From the NCBI GenBank assembly GCA_905250025.1, contig CAJNOJ010000132.1, forward strand, positions 62,001-126,000: a DNA stretch of 64,000 nt. Reading direction: 5' to 3'. The DNA is from Adineta ricciae (lineage: Eukaryota; Rotifera; Eurotatoria; Adinetida; Adinetidae). Numbering within the stretch: position 1 is the first letter of the stretch; the number at the start of each line of letters is the position of its first letter. The translations under genes were made by a program, and so were the position numbers. The notes below the pieces were generated by a model. It had not been told where the DNA came from. It ran no database searches and was given only the letters and a program-made list of their open reading frames with translations. Below are positions 14,886-25,020 of this stretch, piece after piece.

Positions 14886-16597
14886 ATGGCAGCCAGCAAC
14901 GATGATGCACAAGTGAACATCGATGATCTGATTGAACGACTTCTTCAAGGTTCGTTCATTTTCAACTTTCTTCTTTTTTGCAAAAGGTTCACGATCGAAT
15001 ACTATCTTTCTCATTGAAGCACGTAAAGTGCCTGCGACGAACAATTTGGTTCAGATGTCGTTAGAAGAAATGAATTTCTTATGCGAGAAATCCGAAGAAA
15101 TCTTTCTCAATCAACCCGTACTTCTCGACCTGCAAGCTCCGATCACTATATGTGGTATACGATAAAAGTTGAAAATCTAACTCTTGAAATTGCTACATAT
15201 GCACTAGGCAGCATACACGGTCAATATACTGATTTACTTCATCATTTTGATCAAGGCGGTTTTCCACCTCAAACAAATTACCTTNGAAGAAATGAATTTC
15301 TTATGCGAGAAATCCGAAGAAATCTTTCTCAATCAACCCGTACTTCTCGACCTGCAAGCTCCGATCACTATATGTGGTATACGATAAAAGTTGAAAATCT
15401 AACTCTTGAAATTGCTACATATGCACTAGGCAGCATACACGGTCAATATACTGATTTACTTCATCATTTTGATCAAGGCGGTTTTCCACCTCAAACAAAT
15501 TACCTTTTTCTTGGTAATTACGTCAATCATGGCAAACAATCCTTAGAAACAATATGCTTACTGCTCGCTTATAAGGTTTGTGCATCTGTGGAACGGATAT
15601 GATTGTACATATTGCTTTTAAATCTAATAGATCAAATATCCGAATAACATATATTTGCTACGAGGAAATCATGAATGCGCTTCAATTAGTCGTATCTACG
15701 GTTTCTATGATGAATGTAAGTACCATCGCAGAAAAGAAAACATTCATCTCTATCGCAATTCTTCATAGGTAAACGGAGATATAATATCAAATTATGGAAA
15801 GCATTCATTAGAGTATATTCAACACATTTTCCAACGTTTGCTAAGAGACATTTTGTATGTTTTCAGTGTTTCAACTGTCTACCGATAGTCGCGATCATCA
15901 ATGAGAAGATCTTCTGTTGTCATGGAGGTTTATCACCTCACCTTGTTAATTTAGAACAGATCCGACGTATACAACGACCGACGGATGTTCCTGATACAGG
16001 TAATCAATACTTCGAATTTTGACTCGTAAAATCCCAATTGATCAGGTTTGCTTTGTGATTTGCTATGGTCCGATCCGAGTAATGACGTAGAAAGTTGGGA
16101 TGACGTTCCAGCGGGTGTCTCATTTGAATTTGGCGCTGCTATAGTAAAGAAAGTAGGCAATAGAACTGTTTTGTTTCGATGAATCAAAATAATAATTGTA
16201 GTTTTTGGAAAAACATAATCTGGATTTGATATGTCGGGCACACCAAGTCGTTGAAGATGGCTATGAGTTTTTTGCTGATCGTCAATTAGTGACGATCTTT
16301 TCCGCTCCGAATTATCAGAATGAATTTGATAATGCCGGTGCTATGATGACTGTTGATCAAAACTTGACGTGTTCATTTAAGGTATGATAGGTTCTAATAG
16401 TATTCATCGATTGGAAGTTATTTTCTCTTCTATAGATACTTCCATCGCACTCGAAAAGTGGTGTGAAGCAAGATGATAAAAATCTCGGTTTGAACCATTC
16501 AACATCCATTGAAAATACGACCTTAATCGATACTGATGGAAAACGTGTCAAATGGGCTGGAATTGATGACCCTATGCCGACGAAGGACTCAACGTAA
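14886..16597 (+). CDS. PP1-like protein phosphatase with degraded active site, copy B
   Basis: Nine exons assemble into a 351-residue PP1-like protein: 14886-14949, 15020-15154, 15430-15575, 15631-15715, 15769-15812, 15867-15999, 16046-16152, 16202-16381 and 16436-16597. The segment 15286-15506 repeats 15064-15284 and must be counted once. Family motifs are clear: [47 protein letters not shown] and FDNAGAMM. Key residues differ (human PP1 numbering from memory): GDIHGQ is GSIHGQ (D64), GDYVDRG is GNYVNHG (D92, D95, R96), and the NDRGVSF arginine (R221) is replaced in VPAGVSF. N124, H125, H173 and H248 remain. The LTCSFKIL and EFF segments that form the RVxF docking groove remain. The inference is a pseudophosphatase that still binds PP1 partners. 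The tail after the catalytic core is lineage-specific. Confidence 0.85.
15064..15506 (+). repeat. Unmerged assembly overlap (221 bp repeated across an N)
   Basis: 15064-15284 and 15286-15506 read the same, separated by one N at 15285, and match 7795-8015 too. It covers the end of exon 2, intron 2 and most of exon 3 of the PP1-like gene. The two gene copies are therefore unresolved here, so either 5' half could belong to either 3' half. Confidence 0.93.
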
Positions 16598-16973
16598 CAT
16601 GTACTTCATCACAGCTTTGAACATATTGGATTACGATTATGTAGCTACCATTATCAATTGTATTGTATGAAAACTGTGACAATAACAGCTATTCTCTCCT
16701 ATCCTATATTTCAGCATTTCTCTAAGATCTTTTATTATTTCATAAAGTCGATAAAAACTATGATCGCAATCAGCTAAATTGATGTGAAATTATGACAATT
16801 GATCATTCTTCAGGGGAAAATCTGAAGCATAGTCTTCATAATCAGCTCGAAGAACAGCTTGTCTGAAACAGAATCATTTTTGATTTTGCTTAAATCAAAC
16901 AGTATATGTTTCTATTGACGACGCTATAGTTATTATGCCAAAGATGATCAATAATCGGATTCTACAATGTACA
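16598..16973. other. Spacer between PP1-like gene and tRNA
   Basis: 3' flank of the PP1-like gene. It matches 18245-18620 closely. I see no coding exon. Confidence 0.5.
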
Positions 16974-17045
16974 AGCAGTGTAGCTCAGTGGAAGAGCGCT
17001 GGATTCATAACTCAGAGGTCGATAGATCAAAACTATCCACTGCTA
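16974..17045 (+). tRNA. tRNA-Met(CAT), initiator-like
   Basis: A 72-nt cloverleaf folds with a perfect 7-bp acceptor stem (AGCAGTG with CACTGCT), D-stem GCTC/GAGC, anticodon loop TTCATAA and a T-stem GATAG/CTATC. A T run downstream can terminate Pol III. The A1:T72 pair and the tail AGAGGTCGATAGATCAAAAC resemble eukaryotic initiator tRNA-Met. The three G:C pairs diagnostic of initiators in the anticodon stem are not kept: CTGGA faces CTCAG, giving one wobble and one A-C mismatch next to the loop. It is either a diverged initiator or a decaying copy. Confidence 0.8.
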
Positions 17046-17202
17046 TCGTTTTTTTTCTTCTTTCGCTATTGACTAACATTGCATCAGAACATCAGAATGT
17101 ATCGACGACGTGCTTTCGCAATAACATACTGTTGATCAGTGCACCTAACTGATTGTACATGAAATATTGTCAAAAGCTCGTGTGATCAACTCTTTTTTCC
17201 AA

Positions 17203-17203
17203 N
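17203..17203. other. Single-N contig join
   Basis: Left of the N, 16982-17202 recurs unchanged at 34517-34737. Right of it, a second PP1-like gene begins in mid-exon. The true continuation of the left side is therefore 34738 onward. Confidence 0.9.
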
Positions 17204-18244
17204 CTTACTGCTCGCTTATAAAGTTTGTGCATCTGTGGAACGGATATGATTGTACATATTGCTTTTAAATCTAATAGATCAAATATCCGAATAACATATA
17301 TTTGCTACGAGGAAATCATGAATGCGCTTCAATTACTCGTATCTACGGTTTCTATGATGAATGTAAGTACCATCGCAGAAAAGAAAACATTCATCTCTAT
17401 CGCAATTGTTCATAGGTAAACGGAGATATAATATCAAATTATGGAAAGCATTCATTAGAGTATATTCAACACATTTTCCAACGTTGGCTAAGAGACATTT
17501 TGTATGTTTTCAGTGTTTCAACTGTCTACCGATAGTCGCGATCATCAACGAGAAGATCTTCTGTTGTCATGGAGGTCTATCACCTGACCTTGTTAATTTA
17601 GAGCAGATCCGACGTATACAACGACCGACGGATGTTCCTGATACAGGTAATCAATACTTCGAATTTTGACTCGTAAAATTCCAATTGATCAGGTCTGCTT
17701 TGTGATCTGCTATGGTCCAGTCCGAGTAATTACGTAGAATATTGGGATGACATTCCAAAGGGTGTCTCATTTGAATTTAGCGCTGCTGTAGTAAAGAAAG
17801 TAGACAATTGAACTGTTTTGTTTCGATGAATCAAAATAATAATTGTAGTTTTTGGAAAAACATAATCTGGATTTGATATGTCGGGCACACGAAGTCGTTG
17901 AAGATGGCTATCTGTTTTTTGCTGATCGCCAATTAGTGACGATCTTTTCCGCTCCGGATTATAAGAATGAATTTGATAATGCCGGTGCTATGATGACTGT
18001 TGATCAAAACTTGACGTGTTCATTTAAAGTATGATAGGTTCTAATAGTATGTATCGATTGGAAGTTCTTTTCTCTTCTATAGATACTTCCATCACACTCG
18101 AAGAGTGCTGAGAAAGACGCTGATAAAAATCTCGGTTTGAACCATCCAACATCAATTGACAATACGACCTTAGTCGATACTGATGGAAAACGTGTCAAAT
18201 GGGCTGGAATTGATGGCCCTATGCCGATGAAGGACTCAACGTAA
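17204..18244 (+). CDS. PP1-like phosphatase, copy C, 3' exons only
   Basis: Exons are 17204-17222, 17278-17362, 17416-17459, 17514-17646, 17693-17799, 17849-18028 and 18083-18244. All splice junctions match those of the gene ending at 16597. The product keeps [10 protein letters not shown] and [11 protein letters not shown]. It departs from PP1 further than copy B does: the WSDP aspartate (D208) is serine (LLWSSPSN), the R221 position is lysine (IPKGVSF), and SAPNY is SAPDY. This fits relaxed constraint on catalysis while the fold is kept. The 5' exons are lost at the join and probably lie at 7617-8015 or 14886-15284. Confidence 0.82.
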
Positions 18245-18620
18245 CATGTACTTCATCACAGCTTTGAACATATTGGATTACGATTATGTAGCTACCATTA
18301 TCAATTGTATTGTATGAAAACTGTGACAATAACAGTTATTCCTTCCTATTCTGTATTTCAACATTTCTCTAAGATCTTTTATTATTTCATAAAGTCGATA
18401 AAAACTATGATCGCAATCAGCTAAATCGATGTGAAATTATGACAAGTGATCGTTCTTCAGGGGAAAATCGGAAGCATAGTCTTCATAATCAGCTCGAAGA
18501 ACAGCTTGTCTGAAACAGAATTATTTTTGACTTTGCTTAAATCAAACAGTATATATTTCTATTGAGGACGATATAGTAATTATGCCAAAGATGATCAATA
18601 ATCGAATTCTACGATGTACA
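18245..18620. other. Spacer between PP1-like copy C and tRNA
   Basis: Near-duplicate of 16598-16973. No coding exon seen. Confidence 0.5.
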
Positions 18621-18692
18621 AGCAGTGTAGCTCAGTGGAAGAGCACTGGATTCATAACTCAGAGGTCGATAGATCAAAACTATCCACTGCTA
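18621..18692 (+). tRNA. tRNA-Met(CAT), initiator-like
   Basis: Differs from the gene at 16974 by one base in the D-arm/variable junction (GAGCACTGG against GAGCGCTGG). Same cloverleaf, same weakened anticodon stem, and a T run downstream. Confidence 0.8.
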
Positions 18693-19038
18693 TCGTTTTT
18701 TTTCTTCTTTCGCTGTTGACTAACATTGCATCAGAATGTATCGACGACGTGCTTTCGCAATAACATACTGTTGATCAGTACACTTAACTAATTGTAAATA
18801 AAATATTATCAAAAGCTCGTGTGATCAACTCTTTTTTCCAACACGCAATATGTGATAAGATTACATAGTATAAAAATAGATACGCGTCATTAAGATAATG
18901 ATTCATTTTCTTCGATAAGTAAAGTACGCTGTTTGATTCGATATTTATTCTGTCGACCGACAAGAGATAACTACTCATATTGTTTGCCTTTAAACATATT
19001 TCAAAACTTCTTACACACGAAAGAACAATATAATCCAT

Positions 19039-19675
19039 ATGTGTAAGTGTCTTGTTTCGCCTGTTCTTCATGGAATAATCATACTTATTATTTCTGACGT
19101 TGGCATCGTATTCACCTCCCTCAGCGTTATTGGGTATTCCAACGTGCCCTCAGAAGAAAAATATTATAGAGCCACAACATGTAAGATTGAACGTATTCTC
19201 GGTTGTTCAAAAACTGTATGCCACGAATGGACGAAAAGCATGCCGTTAAATGATTGCTTTGGTCTCCAGTTGAACGTTAGCTATGTCGTCGCGAGTGAGC
19301 ATAACAAAACGATACATGCGTCTCTCATTGGGAAAGCTGTGTACAATTCATGCGACATTGTAGCGCGTGCAAGGAATCACTATCTAACAAGAGTAATATT
19401 CCAATTACTGATTCCTTGCAATTTCAGTTTGTTTATATTTCTAGGTGAACTCGTCAGATCTTTGTTACTACAATATAAACAATCATAATGAAGTGAAATG
19501 GGACAAGTTCAACGTTACTCCCTATTTAGTCATGTTTATTTCCGGTGTTCCTTTAATATTCATTGCGATATTATATTTAATTATAGTCACCAGGAAATGC
19601 CCCGTTGTAGAGTCCGGCCAAGAGCTCAGCCCTGAACGAGAGCAGATGCTTAATAGCTTTTTTATGTCCTTCTGA
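19039..19675 (+). CDS. Two-TM membrane protein with Cys-rich N-glycosylated ectodomain, copy a
   Basis: Exons 19039-19392 and 19445-19675 join at ...NHYLTR|VNSSDLCYYN for 194 residues. One hydrophobic segment lies near residues 10-33 and another near 150-172. Between them sits an ectodomain of about 115 residues with seven or so cysteines and several N-x-S/T sites (NVSY, NKT, NSS, NVT). This topology, with short termini, two TMs and a disulfide-rich loop, recalls BK-channel beta subunits (KCNMB). I see no decisive motif, so that is only a suggestion. Two further copies occur at 32196 and 34935. All three follow an initiator-like tRNA by about 350 bp. Confidence 0.75.
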
Positions 19676-19947
19676 ACTTCCTCGAACTTTTTATAGCTTT
19701 TGATAGTAGCGTGATCATATTGTCAAATTGATTGAAAAATGTAGTAGATACACCATCTATCCATATTCTGTGCAAGCAGCAACGTACTCATTATTCATAT
19801 TTTCAAAATGCATCACAAAGCAATTGAGATACATAGCCATTAAAGTATACCTATCAACTATTTATTTAAAATAGAGATGATTCTAATATTTCATTCTTGA
19901 TGGGTGTCTATCTGGACTTAAATCTGTACTTCTTGCCGATGACTTAA

Positions 19948-20571
19948 TTGAAGATATACGCGGCTTTTCAAAAACCGTATGCATGCTTCGATAACGATTT
20001 AAATACGATCTATACAAATCAGCTCCCATTGTATTGTGCGTTACCTATTTTAGAAATAAATAGTAATGCGTGTAAAATCGGGCACATGAATGACAACAGC
20101 ATATACATACATGACTACATAGTCGAGAACGATTGTTTGCATCCTAACAATGAATCGAAATATTCTTTAACTGGCTGTACTCGCATTGATTATTCATTCA
20201 GTAGCAGATAGAGAACGGAATCATACTTCTACATTTATAGGTGTTAAATATGATGCTCAAAGACAAAAACTGAATGTGACGATGTCCGAAACAGTTTCAC
20301 TCTACTCTATTCCAATCTATTTAAATATATATATATGCGTGATGCACCCATCCAGAATGTTAATTCGATTGATCGCTGTCTCGCATTTGGAGCATCTTTT
20401 GACTTCATAGCTGATCTTCATTCAAACGGCAACACTATGGATATGGAGGATGCGATGGTCTGTGCTGTCAACACGCAGTGTTGTGAAGATATACTAGATT
20501 ACCTGTTAAAATCAATCAAGAAAAATGTCAATGGTTCGTTCGCACTTCATCAACATGAATCTACGAAATGA
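19948..20571 (+). pseudogene. Unrecognised gene X, copy a, probably decayed
   Basis: An 87-codon frame (MKIYAAFQKPYACFDNDLNT...) is followed, after a stop, by a second frame with the conserved run KLNVTMS and then CLAFGASFDFIADLHSNG. The homologous segment at 35810-36353 keeps both blocks but carries a different in-frame stop. Here an AT microsatellite near 20330 shifts the frame instead. The encoded blocks resemble a secreted beta-rich protein, but I do not recognise the family. An unseen intron could rescue part of it. Confidence 0.45.
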
Positions 20572-20918
20572 ACTATCCTTTTGCAACTGGCCAATCGGTA
20601 TCCAACCGTGGACTGTTCATCTTTTTCGTCGACAGATCGCTTTGTACATCTGAATCTGAGATTACGATGGCTTGTCTTCATGCTGAAGACAATCTCTCAA
20701 ATACTTCAATAAAATCTCTACAATATCAATGAGAGAGAGAGAAAGATTCTTAACGACCTTACCGTACCACACTATCTGATAAAAATGTAATAAATTATCG
20801 AGATCTAATGTGAGATACAGCAATCATCAAAATAATGGCATACGTATTCAACAAGAACCCATAAGTGCATAAATACAGATTTTTTGTCTATACTACTATT
20901 CATTTATACGCCAAGAAA

Positions 20919-21248
20919 ATGCGATTAACGTATTCAGTCCTACTACTTTTAATTTGTATTGGAATATTATGTATATTCAGCGTAGATGGTGAAATGTGCT
21001 CCTGTTTCTGCTGTCCTGATACATCAATCGATTGTGATATAGTTGAACATCCGGTACTTTTAATGCCATTATGTACAAGTGGTATATGTTCCATTAAATG
21101 CAAGCAAACATATCCAGTCGATTGTAATAGTACTCTCTCAGAAATTGTGGCTATTTGTGTTTCGGGTGCTTCAATTGTCTGTAGTCGATATACAATGTTT
21201 ACTACATTTATTCTTGCTTTTTCAACTATGATATACATTGGTTTTTAA
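20919..21248 (+). CDS. 10-Cys secreted GPI-like protein, type A, copy a
   Basis: 109 residues, single exon. The start at 20919 is chosen because the second copy begins at the same codon. An N-terminal signal peptide of about 23 residues (LLLLICIGILCIFSVDG) precedes CSCFCCPDTSIDC and six more cysteines. A hydrophobic C-terminal tail (FTTFILAFSTMIYIGF) follows, with no charged end, as in GPI-anchored precursors. Spacing is C-x-C-x-CC-x6-C-x12-C-x4-C-x3-C-x7-C-x10-C. The same scaffold recurs in the proteins at 27074-27430 and 46968-47342. An extra cysteine sits in the tail of this copy only. No known family comes to mind. Confidence 0.8.
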   Translation: MRLTYSVLLLLICIGILCIFSVDGEMCSCFCCPDTSIDCDIVEHPVLLMPLCTSGICSIKCKQTYPVDCNSTLSEIVAICVSGASIVCSRYTMFTTFILAFSTMIYIGF

Positions 21249-21329
21249 ACAAGGTTTTGTATTCGAAGTTGAATATGTAAATATGTTTGTAACTGTTCTT
21301 TTTTTACCCATCCTAACAATAGACACATA

Positions 21330-21640
21330 TTTAGAAAACTCGTCATGTCATCAGATTTTTTGTTTGTAATTACTAAATCGATTCTACCATCTTAGTTAAA
21401 ATTAGCTGCTACTAAAGCAATAGGTTGAGTACTCACTTTGTATTTCACCAATGTCTGAAACGTTCCATTCTGATCGTCATACAAAATACTAATGGTGTTT
21501 CCACCTTGATTGGAAGTCGTCAAATCCGTGTAATGATCGTTATTAGAATCTATAGAGACAATGGAATACAGATTGGCGTCACTTTTGCACATAATATGAG
21601 ACTTGGAACGTCCCATTTCCAAATAGTGCACTCACATTTC
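21330..21640 (-). pseudogene. FG-GAP/VCBS-repeat remnant
   Basis: On the minus strand a frame reads VSIDSNNDHYTDLTTSNQGG, then NTISILYDDQNGTFQ, then ALVAANFN. This is the phasing of FG-GAP/VCBS beta-propeller repeats (DFN.DG..DL..TN...N.ISIL.G.GNGTF). No start, signal peptide or long frame surrounds it. Related debris lies at 32935-33410 and 37100-37290. Confidence 0.55.
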
Positions 21641-21966
21641 TTCTGTAATATGTATATGTCAATTACGTCCTATACCGGAGAAAATGTTCTGAACTCATTC
21701 ATGCTTTCGTCATAAAAGTGAATTAATATGAACATAATCGAACATAGTTCAATCCATTTTCAACGTTGCACTCGATGATTTCTAAAGTCAGCAACATAGA
21801 GAAAACTTTGTGTGAAATCAACAGCATACAGCGCGGAATGAACATTATCGATGTCAATGAACTTTGAACTACTAACACTATAGCTGATGTTTTTTGTTTT
21901 TCAGTCATCGTTACACCCTCACTCACGTCCTCAGCACATATGCAAAGACGTAAAAAAGAAGACTCA

Positions 21967-22038
21967 AGCAGTGTAGCTCAGTGGAAGAGCACTGGATTCA
22001 TAACTCAGAGGTCGATAGATCAAAACTATCCACTGCTA
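21967..22038 (+). tRNA. tRNA-Met(CAT), initiator-like, present in one copy of the locus only
   Basis: Identical by eye to the gene at 18621 and followed by a T run. The second copy of this interval (about 37400-37440) passes straight from the 3' debris to the GTTGTCAAATTTG spacer without a tRNA, so this gene is a presence/absence difference between copies. Confidence 0.8.
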
Positions 22039-22653
22039 TCGTTTTTTTTTCTTCTTTCGTTATTGACTAACATTGCATCAGAATACTTAATAAGAAATAC
22101 AAACAAACACTTTCGTAATAATGCATTAGTCGATTAATGACATGGTTGTCAAATTTGCCCGTTCTGTACTCACTTTTTTTGTATTTGCTTCAACCTTGAC
22201 TAGGATAATAAAGTCGTGTGACAAAGCTCTTTATATCGATTAGGAGAAAATGGCAACATGAAGGATTATCATCAGATTGAATATGCGTACTAAAGTAGCT
22301 GATTTAATATTTTTTTTCTCGAAGAATCATGAAGTAAGTTTCAATTTTATTCTTTCCTACTTTATTAATCGTGGTAAGGGCTTTTTAAGATATTTTTACG
22401 AATTGTTTGAATGTAATTGTTGATGAAAATGTGTATTTTTCTTTTTCATTCTACAAATACACAATGACATGTTTGCATTATTTGAAATGTGTGCGATAAC
22501 AACAATACCTGGTATCGTTGCAGTAAGATAAAATAGTGAAGTTTTGTAAATATGTGTTTTTCTGGTCTACCTTGCTTTGTCTTATCAATAAATATATACT
22601 TGTTTCAATAATATATTATGTAAAAACATTTCGAGAATTAAAGTGTCTATTCG
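22039..22653. other. Upstream region of GH43-like gene
   Basis: No exon seen. It lines up with 37440-38745 of the second copy, which carries an extra 881-bp element. Confidence 0.5.
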
Positions 22654-23766
22654 ATGGTGTTCTTTCACATTCTGTTCATATCAAATCTGCTACTTGTTGC
22701 TAGTAAGCAAGTAGTCATTTCCAATGTTCTTCCTCGATTGGACACAAATGGATCCTACGTCGATGCACACGATGGTTGTTTGGTTAAATTCGATAACACC
22801 TACTTTTTGTACGGCACAGTTTATGGTAAATGTCATCAGTCCACAACAATTTGCGATGCTGTGTGTGGTTATTTGAACAATACGTTCGCTTTATATACTT
22901 CAACGGATCTTGTCAATTGGACATTCATCAGCAATAACGTGGTGCCTGAAGTGACCAAAGATAATAATCACATTAATTACTGGATGCCAAACGTCGGTTA
23001 TAACACTCGTACAAAGCAATACGTAATGATCTACTGGTCAAGTAGATACGGCTTTCAAAATTCCATTGTTGCTCTTGCTGTTTCTTCAACACCGTTTGGA
23101 CCGTTCGTGAATGTCGCACCGTTGAAAATGCAAGGTGGAAAAGTCATTAGTAGTACTACTGGATTATTTGTCGACGATGACAATACAGCTTATGTTCGAT
23201 ACAATACTCGTGATTCCTCGTTGCGACATGTGATAGAAAAGCTTTCGCCAGATTGGATGACAAGCACCGGCCAGTTTTCGATTATCTTTCAAAAGCAAGA
23301 TTATCCTTGGTATGAAGGTGGAGGTGTTTTCAAACGAAAAGGAGTCTATTACACGATGATCAACACCGATTGTTGTTTCTGCCAATGGGGAGCAGATGCG
23401 CGTACATTCGCTACCACTGATGTTCTCGGTAATTGGACTTATATTGGTCAATTAAATTACTGTGCTGATGGAAAAGCTCCACCCGACCATGTCGACAGTA
23501 TGTCCATAAATCCGTGTTCGCTTCCCGATCCGTACGGTACGAATTTTACCATTCCAGCTCAACAGTTCAACGTAGCCACATTACCGATATCATCTCAAGA
23601 AACTCTCTACATGTACTACGGCGAAAGATTTCGTTCGAGCGCAGATGGTATCAAAGGTCACGATTTTCAAGCTTGGATACCAATCGAATTCACCAATGAT
23701 GATATTCCAAAACCAATGAAGTTCTATGCTAATTTTACTATTAATATTCAAGAGGAACTTATGTAA
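22654..23766 (+). CDS. Secreted GH43-like five-bladed propeller protein, copy a
   Basis: 370 residues, intronless. A signal peptide (FFHILFISNLLLVASK) is followed by VDAHDGCLVKFDNTYFLYGT, then the blade motif TGLFVDDDNTAYVRYNT and later EGGGVFKRKGVYYTM. These match the layout of glycoside hydrolase family 43, closest from memory to the exo-1,3-galactanase-like subfamily (AHGGG...YYWYG, LFVDDDG.AY..Y, E.P..FK..G.YY). The usual ERPKV segment reads YWMPNVGYN here, so one conserved glutamate is gone, while the later EGGGVF glutamate remains. Catalysis is therefore uncertain, and a carbohydrate-binding role is possible. Cysteine pairs and N-glycosylation sites fit secretion. Absence of introns is compatible with transfer from a microbe. 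Confidence 0.75.
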   Translation: MVFFHILFISNLLLVASKQVVISNVLPRLDTNGSYVDAHDGCLVKFDNTYFLYGTVYGKCHQSTTICDAVCGYLNNTFALYTSTDLVNWTFISNNVVPEVTKDNNHINYWMPNVGYNTRTKQYVMIYWSSRYGFQNSIVALAVSSTPFGPFVNVAPLKMQGGKVISSTTGLFVDDDNTAYVRYNTRDSSLRHVIEKLSPDWMTSTGQFSIIFQKQDYPWYEGGGVFKRKGVYYTMINTDCCFCQWGADARTFATTDVLGNWTYIGQLNYCADGKAPPDHVDSMSINPCSLPDPYGTNFTIPAQQFNVATLPISSQETLYMYYGERFRSSADGIKGHDFQAWIPIEFTNDDIPKPMKFYANFTINIQEELM

Positions 23767-23975
23767 ATTTAGTCTTTTAGCATTGATTTTATTTTGATTG
23801 AATATAATAACAGACCTTCAACAATAAGTAAAAGAAAATGCACAAGAAATTTCAATTAGTTAAGAGAATTTAATCTTATAATTGAATGTATCTAAAATTA
23901 GAAAGTTAAATTAGATAGCTTTTTAATGACATATATAAGTCTACGTAAAAAAGTATTCACAATTCATATCTAAAC

Positions 23976-25020
23976 ATGTGTGATTCTACGGCTGCATTGC
24001 TGAGCACGATCGCTCCGCTAGTGACTATTTATTTGGGTTTTCCCGTGCTTTTTCTTGGTTTTGTTGGCAATCTCTTGAGTTTACTTGTATTTCTTAGTCT
24101 CGAGACCTTCCGACAAAGTTCATGTGCATTCTATTTAACAATGGCGTCTTTTATCAATACATTTCATTTATTTACTGGTTTATTAACTTTCATCGCAATC
24201 AATGGAATTGGAGACAGTTGGTTGAATGCTTCGTTAATTTATTGTAAATTTCGCCAATATTTTGCTCAAGTATGTATAATGATGTCTATGTCGTGCATGT
24301 GTTTGGCGACAATTGATCAGTTCTTGGCAACACAGTCGAATGTTCGTTGGTATCGATTCAACAATGTCAAATTGGCTCGATACATCTTCTTGAGCCTACT
24401 TTTATGTTTGGTGTTTCTATTGATTCCTTATTTAATATACTACAACCATATTATATCAGTCAGCACGGGAAAAATCGTTTGTGCTATCACAAATGCCATC
24501 TTTTCGAAATATAGTGATTATGCTCAATCACTCTTTGTCTTAATTATTATACCAATGTCCATTATGACTGTATTTGGATTGTTAGCGTATCGAAATGTTC
24601 AAAATATATCGTATAGGACAATACCATTAGTTCGACGAGAGTTAGACAAACAACTAACATCGATGGTTCTTGTTCAAGTGTTCTACAATATTCCTGTCAT
24701 GACACCAATGTTAATTGCAACCTTTTATAACGGCGTTGTAGGCAGTACACTCAATGCATGTGATAGAATTAAAATGGGCATTACTATAAATTTATGCATT
24801 CTTTGGTATTATTTATTTGCAGTCGTAAATATCAGTCAACTTGAAATGTCATTTGTGAATAATAAAAGGAGATTTTCTCATTTTTTAGGGTGCATTCTAT
24901 ATCTATGTAAGTGTATCGAAAAGATTTCGTCAACAATTGATTTATGTTCTGTTTAATATGCTTTGGGAACAATTTCGTCGACGCTGCAAACACAATCTAG
25001 TAGAACCACAAAAACAATAA
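23976..25020 (+). CDS. Rhodopsin-like GPCR, type 1, copy a
   Basis: 326 residues from exons 23976-24824 and 24889-25020. The 64-bp intron splits TM7 at ...LFAV|GAFYIYVSVSKRFR. Without this splice the frame would read into non-conserved sequence, and the same junction occurs in the GPCRs at 40093 and 54736. Seven hydrophobic segments are visible. TM1 carries the GN pair (FVGNLLSLLVFL), cysteines flank TM3, and the DRY position is DQF (ATIDQFLATQ). The intracellular loop 3 has RRELDKQLTSMVLVQ. The tail after FYIYVSVSKRFR is basic. This is the pattern of bdelloid/lophotrochozoan peptide-receptor-like family A GPCRs. The ligand is unknown. Confidence 0.85.

Noticed and set aside
18784-19071. 95-codon minus-strand frame upstream of the two-TM gene, conserved in three copies (also 31965-32228 and 34680-34967)
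   Set aside because: It overlaps the start of the two-TM gene on the other strand and carries no domain signature. Its conservation is explained by the recent shared ancestry of the copies.
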